DNA of 64,000 nucleotides from Adiantum capillus-veneris (GCA_014529385.2 CM043952.1:71638799-71702798); one strand, 5' to 3'; shown: positions 33,183 through 45,123, counted from the first letter of the stretch. Notes: generated by a model not told the origin, from the letters alone. Numbers and translations are program-made.

Positions 33183-34015
33183 TATGAGGAAAATCAAAAG
33201 CAAAAAGTAAAAGTTGCTTTTCAAACATATTCGTAGTATGAGAATGATAACCCAAAATCCGTGCAGAATTTAGAGAAACTTTCTTCTGCAAAGTTGTAAA
33301 CCACATCGATTCCGTTGGATCAAGTGTATAGTTTCTGCAAAATGGTTTTCAATTAGCAGAAAAATAAAAAATAAAAAAACGAAAGTTGCTTTTCAAACAT
33401 GTAAGCAGTCCGCAAACGATAACTCAAAATAAGTGCAGAATTTGAAAAAACTTTCTTCTACAAAGTTATAGACCACATCGATTTCAATGCCTTCGCGGAA
33501 TGTTCTTGCAAAATAGTTCTCAATTAGGAGAAAAATCAAAGAAAAAACGAAAGCTACTTTTCAGACATATACACAGTCCGCCAACGATAACTTAAAATCG
33601 GTGCAGAATTTGGAAAAAATTTCTTCTGCAAAGTTTTAGACCACATCAATCCTGTTGTTTTTCTCAAGTAGTTTCTGCAAAATCATTTTCAATCAGGAGA
33701 AAAATCAAAAACAAAAATCAAAGTTGCTTTTCAAGCATGTACGCAGTCCGCGAACGATAACTCAAAATCGGTGCAGAATTTTAAAAAACTTTCAGCTACA
33801 AAGTTGTAGAGCATATCGATTCCAGTGCCTCTCATGGGTAGTTTCTACAAAATCGTTTTCAATCAGGAGAAAAATCAAAAACAAAAAGCGAAGTTGCTTT
33901 TCAGACATGTATGCAATCCACAAACGATAACTCAAAATTGGTGCAGAATTTGAAAAAACTTTCTTCTGCAAACTTTCAATCAGGAGAAAAATGAAAAACA
34001 AAAACGTCCTTCTTT
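33183..34015. repeat. About 170-bp tandem repeat, about five copies
   Basis: The repeated unit contains GGAGAAAAATCAAAAACAAA, GTTGCTTTTCAAACATGTA, CGATAACTCAAAATCGGTGC and CTTTCTTCTGCAAAGTTGTA. Copies start near 33183, 33355, 33530, 33697 and 33867, the last one shortened. Confidence 0.85.
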
Positions 34016-35172
34016 GATACATGTTGAGAGAGAGAAATAGAGCACAAAAATAGAACCCCAAAGTATGTAGAATACACACATGAGATGATGTATATATAGA
34101 GGGTACATGAGTGCCATATATAGAGAAGCCATATATTGAGTAGCTTCACATATAAGCTCAACAAAATAACGTGACTACCAAACCTAAAGAGCAATGCAAA
34201 AACACTTACAAAATCGGCCTTAAATGATGCCCACCTGCCGCTTCCCAAGTGGTGTGAGCTCCCTGCCTCTACTCGCGCTTTGGCTGCGTCCTTTTGTTGC
34301 TTCCGCTTCTCACGATTTTTGTGTGCTGCTCGCTTCGCATTCTTCCAATCTTCTTTGGCCACCCAATCTGGTCTGTTCCACCCATGCTTGTTGCTTTTTT
34401 CACTTCAGAACGCTCGTGCTTGTAGTATTGCACATTCGAACCTTCATCAGGTCTTCATTGAAGCAGTCATCCCGTGTTGACATGGGAAACTTGTCCTGCA
34501 ACATCCTGATGACTCTGTCTTTTAATTCACTTGGTACTTCACTCGAGGTGTATAGTATGTAGTGTCTAAACACCTGAGAGCAAAGACCGCGCATGCGCGA
34601 GATCACCTTCTTGCCTTCATCATCCAAGATGATGCCGTCGCTGAAGTCGATGGAGTATGGCAAGCCCTCTCGCCTGTGATGCGTGAAACTGGGTGTCCCG
34701 GCAAAGGTCTCTAGCGGTGTGTCGATGGGGGGTACGGACGTTAGGTGTCTCCAGTGGAGTCTGGGCCTCGAAGCGAGGAGTGTTTGGGATGACTCCTATG
34801 CGTGCTGATCGCATGCTCTGTATCCGCTTGTTTGAAGCCCTGCATGTATACAGTATTTGAGCTTGAGAAAAAACAACATTTATAGTGTTTGAGTTTGAGT
34901 GTAAATCACCTGATTTTTATGTTAGTCCAGGATAGTCATTCATGGTCCACATTAGAATACCTTTGATCAAAGCATTCCGTCGACATGTGTGTCAACTCAT
35001 ATCCACGACTTCTATGCCAATCCACAATTGTTGTAGCTCTTCCAATTGCGGATCAAGATACACATCCATATTCTTCATTTTATACCACCCCCGCACAATC
35101 AAGCTTAGCCACAGGTGCCCCTTCTTGGTAGTCAACCACGGGGGAATGTTGTAGTTGACGATGACAACGCGC

Positions 35173-36282
35173 TGTCGTGTTGTGACATGTACATAGTGGG
35201 AACGCATGCTACAAGATCTATCTTGTATTTTTTTAGATACATAATTATATTTCCTATAGTGTACATATGCATATTTAAGTATAATAATAAGCCTTATATC
35301 TCATCCTATTATTTTTCTCAAGGGTAACATATCCTTACTTTACCATCAGAAAATACTATGGGAAAAGCATCAATAGCTCCGCCTCTTTAACTTGGGGCAA
35401 AAAGCATTGATTCTTTATTTCTACTATTTCATTATCATCTCACACCCTAGCTAGATCCTATATCTAGGGTAAACTCCAATATATATATATATATATTCTA
35501 TGTATTTTTTATACTTTTCTTATATTTCTTTTTAAATAGCTACTAGGAGAGAATCAAATCCTAGTGGGACACTAGGTGGCATGATTTCAAAGATACACTT
35601 ATTTTAATGCATTATTGCAAGCATGATTACAAAACTTTGTCAAGGAGCAATGTCATGCTTTCATATGGCATGAGGTGTCCTTTGGAATTAAATGAAAGTC
35701 TAAGCTAAGGAGACCACATGAAGACTTTTGCTGCCATAAATGGACCCTATTTTGATGAATTCTTTACACAAGGTTCCAATCCGAATTGGAAAACAATTTT
35801 AAAATGAAAATCGTAGCTAATGAGCTGATGTTTTTGCCCCTATTTTTACTTTTTTATTTGGAGCCACGGTTGAGGAGATATGATCAAAATACTGGACCCC
35901 AGTCTACCCACATCATGCAGGGACAGCTCATTTCCAACTTTTCCAATTCCTGTTCACACTGGCTCCTCTCTTCTTGTGTAAACCCTTGGGGGTTCCCTTC
36001 ACCTATAAAAGGGGACCTCTTCTTCCTTGAAAAGGAACTCAAGCATTCAAGCCATTGATGAGAGGAATTCATGAGGGAGTGAGTAGTAACGCCTAATTGT
36101 ACTTAGCCATTAACATAAGCCCAAGCTACACTTTTTCCTAGAAGAAGACTAGCCATTTTTGCAACAAGCTAGCCATGGAATCTATGGTTTAACTCCTTCA
36201 TATAGTTTTTGTCGAGTTCTCTCACAAACTCTCACAGCCATAAGCTCGGTGCTTTCTTGGCAAGACCGCAAATTTCTCGACA
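35173..36282 (+). repeat. 5' LTR of the gypsy element (1110 bp)
   Basis: It starts TGTCGTG and ends CTCGACA, with TATAAAA at 36004-36010. After it, TTTGGTGAACTCGACGCG (about 36287-36304) is the presumed primer site; I cannot assign its tRNA. Confidence 0.88.
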
Positions 36283-36335
36283 TAGTTTTGGTGAACTCGA
36301 CGCGAATCTGCTAGGGTGAGAGTTTCTGGGTAACC

Positions 36336-38135
36336 ATGGGTGATCATGTTGAGCAACAGGGTATGCATTTTGACCCAGCAACAATGCAAATGTTTCAAGC
36401 ATTTGCAATGTTCATGCAACAACAACATGCTACTGAAAGAAGGGAGATTTCAGCAACGAAGGCCATACAAGCGGTCGTCAACAGAATGGATCAGTTCAAT
36501 GGCAAAGATGTAACCAAGTACTTACGCGAGTATGTGAAGGAGATGGAGCTGTATCGCGTGTCAGAAGGTCAGATGATTCAAAGCTTTGAGCTAGTTGTTG
36601 CTCCAGAAATTAGGGAGCATATTAGGGGAGTTAAAGATGGGCATGGGAGAAATTGGGAAGAACTCAAAGTAGCTTTAAAGGAGGAATATTTCTTGGAGGA
36701 CTCGGAGAGAGTGACCAAAAGGACATTCTTAGAATGGGTAGTCGAGCCAAAGCAAGGACTAACAATAACAGAGCTACTTAGGGAATTTGAGCGGCGCTAT
36801 GCACAACTCACTAGGACAGAAAGGGCCACACTAGATGCAGAGAAGACAGATCTTTTCTTACAAGCTGTAGGTAAAGAGTTTCAAGAAAATTTGGAGCTTC
36901 TTCTTGAAGATAAAGATGCTGAGCAAGGACCAAAGACCGACTGGAATGAGGTTGAAGGTGCTGTCTCACTGGTTACCAAACGACAAAGAAGAAGGGACAA
37001 GATGGTACTAAACACTACAAGTCCTTCCACCTCAACTCCTGACAAAATGGTAAAGCTTACTTTTATCGCTCCTAAGTTTGATGAGTCCATGCTAGATGAG
37101 CTTGTGAAGGGAATGCGTGACTTGAAGGTGAAGCTTGCAAAGCTTGAAGAAAAAGGCCGACCATCAGGGCCACTTCCTAGGCAAAGACAACAGCCCAAAG
37201 AAGGGTTTGTTAATAGATGTATTTGGTGTGATAGTACAGACCATGTAAGAAGGGATTGTGATGATTTTAGTGATGCTTTGTCAAAAGATGTTGTCTTTTT
37301 TAAGGATGGTAAAATCCACTTAAGAGAGACAGGTCTACCCTTGAGAACTAACTTTGGGAAGGGGGGAATGCAAACCTTAGTTGAAGATATGGCAACCAAG
37401 CATGCCACCTCTTCAGTTGAGGAAGCTACTTATGGAGTAAAAATTGAACATTTTTGTGATGAAGAGGTGAGTGACCATCATGGTCAAATTTGGCCAAACG
37501 TCATGCAATTAGCTAAAAAGGGAAATCTTACAAAAGAGATTCTACATGAAGCAAGTGATTGCATACGTCTAGAAACAGGATGGAATGATCCAATGGACTC
37601 ATTGTGAGTGCATGCCTACATTACAAAATGCCAACAAAATGAGGCAATTGTAGAAGATAAGTGCAAACGTGAGAATGCTGATGAAGGACCATCAAAAAGA
37701 GCTTCTAGAACTGGGGGAAGAAGTGACTCAATTCCTTCTCAAACACCCTCAACAAAAGGAGCATCTCTACCTGAAGTACTCATGGAGGAGTCTACAACAG
37801 GAAAGAAGAAAGATCCAACGAAAGGTAAGACAAAAGGCCCAACTTGTAAACTACAATCTGATATTGAGGTTGCTACAGATTTAAAGAAAGTCTTGGAGGA
37901 AAGGATCTTGAATAGCAAGATTGAGTTTACTCTGGGAGAAGTTCTTGGCATTGCAAAGCATGAATTCCATGAGGAGATCATTGACATCATCAAGAGAAAG
38001 AGGCAAACCCTTGCTGAAGTTTCTCATCCACAGGTTGAAGGGGAAACCTCAAAGACACAAGGGATGCAACTCCAAAATAAGGAGAATGATGGAGCTGTGG
38101 TAGGATGCTACCAATCTAGTGGGAGAGTGAAGTAA
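36336..38135 (+). pseudogene. Gag of the gypsy element
   Basis: From ATG 36336 the frame is open for 423 codons to TGA 37605-37607, then continues in the same frame to TAA 38133. The relative at 30160 has a Ser codon (TCA) where this has TGA, so the first stop is a point mutation. Features: helical Gag core (MDQFNGKDVTKYLREYVKEM, FELVVAPEIREHI, FLEWVVEPKQGLT), one CCHC knuckle CIWCDSTDHVRRDC at about residue 294, and a Lys-rich tail (GKKKDPTKGKTKG). It would form the RNA-containing particle. Confidence 0.83.
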
Positions 38136-38225
38136 GTGTATTTCTCAAATAATGATGAAGAAGTTGAAGATATTCCTAGGAGTTACTATTCATGAAGTCA
38201 TTGGGCAAGGGTTACTACAGAAACT

Positions 38226-38711
38226 TTGGTCAAGGTAGGTGATCTTGAAGAGCCATTTGTTGCCTTGATTGACCATGGTTCAGAAATAAACATAATGTCA
38301 AAGAGTCTGTACAACAAGTGCAAATGGCCGATGGACATAGATCATGGCTGGATGGTAAAAGTGGCAAACAATTCATCCGGTGAATTGTATGCAGCATGTC
38401 CAGGTGTGAAGGTAACAATAGGTGATGTAAAGATTGACCAAAACTTCTTTGTACAGGATACATCTTCATATCATCTCATCCTTGGACAACCCTACATTGT
38501 GGGAGTTCGAATGGAAACAAAGGTAATGGACGATGGTTCAGCATATGCTAGAATACGTAGCAAAGATGGTAAACGAGTTGTCCAATTTCTCACAGTCTGT
38601 GTAAACCATGAAAGAAATCATGACAACCTCAGAGAACATCCTCTACCAAAGGTAAGCAAAGAGTTTCATGATCATAGAGAAATGATGGGTTTTGGCCAAG
38701 TACCATTGTAA
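38226..38711 (+). pseudogene. Protease segment of the gypsy element
   Basis: This is in the same frame as gag, after two stops. It reads FVALIDHGSEINIMSKSLYN with the catalytic Asp in DHGSE, an unusual form of the DS/TGA motif, followed by YHLILGQPYIVGVRME, the usual C-terminal retropepsin wording. It cleaves the polyprotein. It ends at TAA 38709-38711; the next coding segment is in another frame, so there is a frameshift near 38711-38780. Confidence 0.8.
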
Positions 38712-38779
38712 AGCGGGATTGCAGTGGTATAGAAAGAAAAAGGGTCTCGCTTGATCCAAAAATAGGTGAAACTTTCTCG

Positions 38780-41700
38780 ATGAGCTCCTTGATAACAAGG
38801 AATGGATCAGTATGTTTTACAAAACTTGAAGATTTGAAGAGATATGAGAGGCAATATGTGCATAATGTACAAATAGGCATGAAAAAGAGTGGGTTGCTAA
38901 AGCCTACTGAAAATGTTTTGGGTTTGTGTGAACAAGTTTCTTTTGTAGATACTATGGGTGAGCTTGATGCTATAATGAGGTCTAGTTTGCATCTTGAAAA
39001 TGAAGTTGTGGAAGTTTTCTCTATGGAAATGTATCAAGTAATAGAAGCCTTTAAAGAAAGCCAAACAGTTGACCCAGAAGTCCATGTTGAAACTAAATAC
39101 AAGAGTGTAGCAAAGAAGGTGAAACCAGTAGCTTCACCCTTACCACCCAACAACAGGGAAAAGATTGAACAGGCTTCTTTACAACCAAGTTTGCGGAATC
39201 CTAAAAAGATCGGGCATACCTTCACAAAGGAGTCTTTTCAAGAGTTGCAGATTGGTTGCGAGGAGTTTCTAACACAGGAGGAGACAAAGTGCTTCAAAGA
39301 AATGCTTTCAAAGCATGGTAAGGCTTTTGCATTTGAGCCACATGAGATAGGATGTGTTGATCCTTATATTGTAGCTCCTATGGTAATTTTCACAATACCT
39401 TATGTGCCTTGGAATCTGCGGCCTATTCTGGTTCCAAAGGCTCATTTGCCAAAGTTAGTAGAGCTACTGAATGAGAAAATCAAAATGGGAATCTTGGAGC
39501 CTTCTTGTGCTCCATACTCAAACAGGTGGTTCACAGTTCCAAAGAAGAATGGTTCTCTACGCTTCATCCAAGATATGCAACCAGTGAACAAGGTGACAAT
39601 TAGAAATGGAGGAACAGGTCCAATTGTGGATGAATTTGCAGAGGCGTTTGCAGAGAGGGCAATCTACTCAATGGGGGATCTCTACTCAGGGTATGATCAA
39701 TTTCAGCTTGCAATCGAAAGCAGAGACTTGAAAACCATGAGGACACCTTTGGGTTTGGTAAGGATGTGTACCTTGCCACAGGGAGCAACCAACTCGGTTG
39801 CACATATGATGAATGGGATGAATAAGGTCTTACGTGACTTTATTCCTCAAATCACAATGCCTTTCATTGATGATTTGCCTATCAAAGGATGTGAAGAAAG
39901 TGACAAAGATGAGGCTTTGGATCTCAAGGGATGTCGCAGGTTTGTGGTAAACCACATAAATGATTGTGATAAAATTTTGTCTAGGTTGGAAGAAGTGAAT
40001 CTTACATTGTCAGGGAAAAACTCTATGTTTGGTGTCAAAGAAGTGCTCATTGTGGGGCACATGTGCGGGCCATATGGTAGGAAACCTTGTCCATCAAAGG
40101 TAGATGCCATCCAAAGAATGAAAGAAACATGCACTAGCATCACTGAGGTTAGAAGGTTTCTGGGAGCATGTGTCTTCTATGTTATTTGGATTCCACATTA
40201 TGCACATGTAGCTGATCCTCTTTATCAGCTGCTTAGAAAGAATCAAAATTTTAAATGGACAGAAGCACATGTAAAATCCATGAAAAAGCTAAAGGAGTTA
40301 CTCCAGTCAGCAACGACTTTGAGAAAGGTAGACTATGAGTGTCAAAGGCTAGTGATTGTGACAGTAGATACCAGTCCTACAGGGATTGGATGGGCAATAG
40401 GGCAAGATGACAAAGAAGGACACAGGTATGTAGTAAGATTTGGAGCAAAGGTACTAAGTGCTCGCCAAAGAAACTATCCACAGATAAAGAGAGAGTTATG
40501 GGGTATGGTTACAGCCTTGAAAAGTGGGAAAGAGTACCTAATTGGTGCATGTGTGGTTGTAGAAACAGATTGTCTACCACTTCTTGGGATGATTACAAGC
40601 TGCTCAACACCAGACATTGCTATGTTGCGGTGGATTGCCTACATTAAGTCCTTAAATCCCGAGTTTAAGCACATTGCAGATAAAGACAATACAGTGGCAG
40701 ATATGCTATCAAGGGCAAGGTATGAAGATGAGTCACAAATGATTGATGAGGGAGATGATGTAGGCACAAAATTCTATTCTATCTCTCATGTCAAAGGTAA
40801 CTATGTCTGCATGACTAATTCACTTGAATTGTTCTTGAAAGATCTTTATGAAGGTGATTGGCTTTCTATTGGAAGGTACTTGAGTACTCTAACAAAACAG
40901 GATGATTGGTCTGAACAAGAATTCAAAAGGATACGCAGGAAAGCATATGGGTACTTTTTAAGGGATGGTTACTTGTGGAAGCATCCTCAACAAAAGGGTG
41001 CTACACCACAACGGGTTATATGTAAAAAAGAAACTCAAGTAAAGCTCATGCAAGAGTTTCATGAGAGTCTATGGGCTGGACACAGGGGTGTGTGGACAAC
41101 CTTCTCCAAGTTGAAAGAAAAATACTGGTGGAAGGGTATGTATAAAGATGTATCTCAGTTTGTAGAGTCATGTGTAACTTGTCAAATGTATTCAAATGTT
41201 CGACATCGTGATGGATTGCACCCTACATATCCACTAGCCATGCACTATAAATGGGTTTTGGATCTAGTCACGATGCCTTTAGGACTCTGGCAGATGAGAT
41301 ACTTGGTTCTTGCACGAGAGGACCTAACTAACCAAGTTGAAGGAAGAGCATTAAGAGCTAAGACCACAGAAGTTGTGTGAAAATTCCTTCTTGATGAGGT
41401 GATTTGCCGTTATGGTTGTGTGGGAAAAATCACTGCAGATCGAGGTGAACTGGATGTCGAAGGAGCAAGGGAGTTCTTTTCTAGATTAGGGATCAAACTT
41501 TCTCTTACTACAGCTTACAACCCTGAAGGCAATGGAAAGAGTGAAAGAGGGCATCCTCCTATCATCAAAGCTTTGGCCAAGGCTTGCGAAGGAAGAGTTG
41601 GTGAGTGGCCAAAATTGTTACCATATGCTTTATGGGCTGATCGTAGAACACATAGCTCAGTAACTGGCTGCATGCCTGCGGAGCTAATGCATGGTCAAAG

Positions 41701-42238
41701 GCCAGTGATGCCGATTGAGGATACAATTCCCACATGGAATGCACTACCTTGGCAAGAGGGGCTTAGTAGGGAAGATCTCCTTGCACTGCGTATAAGGCAG
41801 CTAGAGAGAAGACCTGGAGACATTGAAGCTGCAAAAGAACGACTCAAAATTGCAAGGTTGAAAAACAAGGACTATTTTGATAAGCGACATCGACTCAGGA
41901 GCAAAGCAATTGACAAAGGTGACTGGGTTTTAGTGTATGATAGTAGCCTTGATAACCAGCTCACAGTCATGCGTAAGTTCTCAAAAAGATGGTTTGGACC
42001 GTATGTTGTAAAGCATGTGCATGAAAATTCTACTTACAGCTTGTCTGAACTAGTTGGTATAGAAGTAAAGATTCCCATTGCAGGAAAAAGGATTAAAATG
42101 TTTAAGAGAAGAGGAGACAATGATCTAGAAGATATGGATGAGGAAGAAGAGAAAAACACACGTGCAAATCAAAGTGAACATGAAGCTCTAGAATCATCCA
42201 GTGAAGAAGAAGACAAGGAAGATGTACAAGAGGTCTAA
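38780..42238 (+). pseudogene. Pol of the gypsy element: RT, RNase H, integrase
   Basis: One frame runs with a single TGA at 41378-41380 (probably a former Trp). RT, residues about 210-390: SNRWFTVPKKNGSLRFIQDM, LYSGYDQFQLAIESRDL, LPQGATNSVAHMMN, and the active site FIDDL. RNase H from about 525: VTVDTSPTGIGWAIGQ. Integrase: zinc H2C2 (FHESLWAGHRGVW...CVTCQ), then D in WVLDLVTMP, D in ITADRGEL, E in GNGKSERGHPP. The end has LVYDSSLDN, FGPYVVKHVHENSTYSL and an acidic tail. The RT wording differs from the common plant chromovirus, Tat and Athila types and recalls elements I know from fungi and seed-free plants. The first 200 residues link to protease. Confidence 0.87.
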
Positions 42239-42296
42239 TCTTACAAAGAAACAATGTGGCACATACCGGAGGATGTGCAGGTTTAGAGGGGGTGGA

Positions 42297-43426
42297 TGTC
42301 GTGCTGTGACATGTACATAGTGGGAACGCATGCTACAAGATCTATCTTGTATTTTTTTAGATACATAATTATATTTCCTATAGTGTACATATGCATATTT
42401 AAGTATAATAATAAGCCTTCTATCTCATCCTATTATTTTTCTCAAGGGTAACATATCCTTACTTTACCATCAGAAAATACTATGGGAAAAGCATCAATAG
42501 CTCCGCCTCTTTAACTTGGGGCAAAAAGCATTGATTCTTTATTTCTACTATTTCATTATCATCTCACACCCTAGCTAGATTCTATATCTAGGGTAAACTC
42601 CAATATATATATATATTCTATGTATTTTTTATACTTTTCTTATATTTCTTTTTAAATAGCTACTAGGAGAGAATCAAATCCTAGTGGGACACTAGGTGGC
42701 ATGATTTCAAAGATACACTTATTTTAATGCATTATTGCAAGCATGATTACAAAACTTTGTCAAGGAGCAATGTCATGCTTTCATATGGCATGAGGTGTCC
42801 TTTGGAATTAAATGAAAGTCTAGGCTAAAGAGACCACATGAAGACTTTTGCTGCCATAAATGGACCCTATTTTGATGAATTTTTTACACAAGGTTCCAAT
42901 CTGAATTGGAAAACGATTTTAAAATGAAAATCCTAGCTAATGAGCTGAAGTTTTTGCCCCTATTTTTACTTTTTTATTTGGAACCACGGTTGAGGAGATA
43001 TGATCAAAACAGTGGACCCCAGTCTGCCCACATCATGCAGGGGCAGCTCATTTCCAACTTTTCCAATTCCTATTCACACTGGCTCCTCTCTTCTTGTGTA
43101 AACCCTTGGGGGTTCCCTTCACCTATAAAAGGGGACCTCTTCTTCCTTGAAAAGAAACTCAAGCATTCAAGCCATTGATGAGAGGAATTCATGAGGGAGT
43201 GAGTAGTAACGCCTAATTTTACTTAGCCATTAACATAAGCCCAAGCCTACACTTTTTCCTAGTAGAAGACTAGCCATTCTTGCAACAAGCTACCCTTGGA
43301 AGATCAACTCCAATCAAAGAAGGTCTTACACTTGGTGTATCAATCAAAGTGGAATTCTCCACTCTTCTTCTCTCTCCATCAATAATGGTGTCGAAGAGTT
43401 TGTCAAGTAAGATGTGTTCTCTAATC

Positions 43427-43482
<56 letters not shown>

Positions 43483-44309
43483 AATCTCATCTCTTTAACC
43501 AAATCTATCTCTTTCACTCTTAGTAATTCATCCTCTCTACAAATTTTAGGTTCTCCTTGCTACAGGTACATCTCTCCCCGCAGTATCCTTATTGCCTACG
43601 GGCAAGAATAGGGTTTGGGAGGGAAACTTCTCATCTCTTTTCTTCTCTTCTCTCATATCTATATTTCTCACATACTATCCTAGATGAATAACCCACATGA
43701 TGATAATTTCTATCGCTTTCACTCTGTACGATCTATTAGAATTAACGTATGGATTAACCGTAAAATACACTTTCAACAACGTATAGTGTTTCTCTTTGGC
43801 CCAGAAAGGCTCAATGAAATACTTCTATCACCGGATCCCATCATACTACCTCTCATAGACTATAACTTTTCTTTTGACGTAAGCGTAGTTATCTTGCTAT
43901 GAACCAACAGGATTTGTACACACAATTAATCCCAATCACTAGACAAAATATATATTATGGTAAGCACAAAACTACAATTCCAAAGAACAATTTGTAGCCT
44001 ATTTGGCCAGCCAAGATTGAATGCCATTAACTCATCTGTTAACCCTTTCATATTACCCATGATACGATATGACCATAGCCTTGATGTTTTCATCTTTGTG
44101 TTATTTTGACATTTTCTTTTGTGTTCTTTCTTTGTGCGTGTGAGTGCAACAGAGAATGGGTGGGCTTCTTTGATTGTACTTCTTTCCAAACCCTAGTCTT
44201 CATGGCATCTATGGTTTAAATCCTTCATATAGTTTTTGTCGAGTTCTCTCACAAACTCTCACAGCCATAAGCCCGGTGCTTTCCTGGCAAGACCGCAAAT
44301 TTCTCGATA
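42297..44309 (+). repeat. 3' LTR of the gypsy element with 0.9-kb insert
   Basis: It matches 35173-36282 up to 43297 and again from about 44207. Between them lie about 910 bp absent from the 5' LTR, including an (AT)25 run (43431-43480) and a small frame at 43684-43902 with no recognisable content. The edges (CTTGGA / CATGGC) look like a short imperfect target duplication, so the extra part may be an insertion. Confidence 0.8.
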
Positions 44310-45054
44310 GTGCCATACACTGTACGATGTTGATCTCTGACCAAATGGATTTACGCCATCCACAGCCAGGCCTAGGTGCAAATTTTGAGCTTCCTTGGCA
44401 AAATTCAGTCATGTTTCGTCTATATGTTTCCAGGCTGCGCAGTCTGCAAGAATCTGTAGCACACCATCCAAAGATTTATTCTCCTCATGCCATGATGCTA
44501 GGGCGGACATTGACTTACATTCGAAGGAATGCTTGATCCAAGGAAGCAGAGAAAAATGTCGGAAAACCTTTTGTGGAATTTTTGTTCCATGGAGATCTAC
44601 TCGATATCTCTCGGAATCACATTTTGGACACTTCTCCATGTCTATGTATTCCCCTCTGAAAAGAATGCAATTGTTAGGACAAGCGTGAATCGAATTGTAA
44701 TCCATCCCCAAGTTTTGCAAGATCTTTCTTGCTTCCTCTCTGGAATCTAGCATCACATTATCAGCTGACAGTATGTGCTCTTTGAGCAATCTACACAGCA
44801 AAAAAAATACGGTATGCTTGTGTAAGTACTCTATCAGATCATTATACATCTAGAGTTTTTTATTGAAGTAAACACATTGTAATAGACCACCTGAAAAGCG
44901 CTATGACTCTAGTGTCACTCCATCCAAAGTTTGACTGCATGTTGAGAAGAACCGGGAGCGCCATCATACAATAACGTATCGGCTTCACTTTTCATATCAT
45001 CATAGATAAGCCTTTCTGAATCCATGATCATCTCGATCTCGGGCTCAAACACTG

Positions 45055-45082
45055 CAAAATCTTGAAGCGAGGGTATCCGCAT
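45055..45082 (+). pseudogene. hAT scrap at the CACTA-3 truncation
   Basis: AATCTTGAAGCGAGGGTATC and the next bases match hAT sequence near 28210-28235. The longer version is at 49003-49062 in the right copy of the duplication. Confidence 0.5.
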
Positions 45083-45123
45083 AGACCGGCTGAGCTATAG
45101 ACCGCATAGATGGCTGAGCTATA
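45083..45123 (+). other. Filler DNA at a 2.7-kb deletion
   Basis: These 41 bases sit between two segments that in the right duplicate are 2728 bp apart (49026-51753). The filler is a patchwork of GACCGGCT, GGCTGAGCTATAG and CCGCAT, motifs found at the right edge (51754), within the lost segment (49321-49334) and at the left edge. Confidence 0.75.

Larger units (their letters stand above)
31744..34163 (-). mobile_element. Mini LTR element packed with tandem repeats
   Basis: Two 142-bp direct repeats (31744-31885, 34022-34163) run TGT(T/C)GAG...CTCAACA and are bounded by the perfect target duplication AAATA (31739-31743, 34164-34168). On the minus strand the first LTR is followed by TGTATCAAAGAAGG, a shortened initiator-Met-type primer site, and the second is preceded by AACGGGGG, a short polypurine tract. 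I therefore place it on the minus strand. The 2.1-kb interior encodes nothing recognisable and consists mainly of three tandem arrays. In size it falls with TRIM-like elements, though the interior is unusually long and repetitive. Confidence 0.8.
31448..34839 (-). pseudogene. CACTA-3 PF03004-type gene, fused to TNP2
   Basis: Minus-strand exons are 34210-34839, 31590-31691 and 31448-31492. Motifs: TPRFEAQTPLETPNVRTP, YSIDFSDGIILDDEGKKVIS, LCSQVFRHYILYTSSEVPSELK, GSSHHLGSGRWASFKADF, and the final ...DETFD-stop. The first exon starts with TNP2 sequence (GLQTSGYRAC) through the internal deletion. A stop near 34400 and frame breaks disable it. The mini LTR element lies in its first intron. Its normal role would be binding CACTA ends. 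Confidence 0.72.
35173..44309 (+). mobile_element. Ty3/gypsy element of an unusual lineage (9.1 kb)
   Basis: 5' LTR 35173-36282 (TGTCG...CGACA), leader, gag, protease, pol, polypurine tract (AGAGGGGGTGGA, 42285-42296) and 3' LTR 42297-44309 with an extra insertion. Flanks show a 4-bp duplication with one change (GCGC / GTGC). The uninterrupted target is preserved at 48240-48270. LTR difference is about 2% by eye. The coding region has several stops and one frameshift, so this copy is dead. Motif order (PR-RT-RH-IN) is Ty3-type. Confidence 0.9.
30763..45054 (-). mobile_element. CACTA-3, 5'-truncated, minus orientation
   Basis: Its 3' terminus reads CACTACAAGAGG from 30763 on the plus strand, followed by the subterminal GCGTCGCTAT array (30797-31015). 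On the minus strand come the PF03004-type gene and TNP2 exons. It is interrupted by the mini LTR element 31744-34163 and the gypsy element 35173-44309. An internal deletion fused TNP2 (GLQTSGYRAC) directly to the second gene (RIGVIPNTPRFEAQTP). The transposon ends inside TNP2 exon 1 near 45054, where hAT-like sequence begins. The 5' terminus is lost. Confidence 0.82.
34910..45054 (-). pseudogene. CACTA-3 TNP2 5' exons, split by gypsy
   Basis: Minus strand: exon 1 part 44891 to about 45054 (EPEIEMIMDSERLIYDDMKSE), exon 2 from 44790 leftwards (LLKEHILSADNVMLDS, SIHACPNNCILFRGEYIDMEKCPKCDSERYRVDL) to 44314, then across the gypsy insertion to 35172-34910 (VIVNYNIPPWLTTKKGHLWL, LQQLWIGIEVVDMS). 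The tnp2 zinc-type Cys pattern (CPKC) is intact here, unlike CACTA-1. The rest of TNP2 is deleted. The empty-site copy is at 47757-49003. Confidence 0.82.

Noticed and set aside
43684-43902. 72-codon frame in the 3' LTR insert
   Set aside because: No recognisable domain, no conserved copy in the window, AT-rich surroundings.
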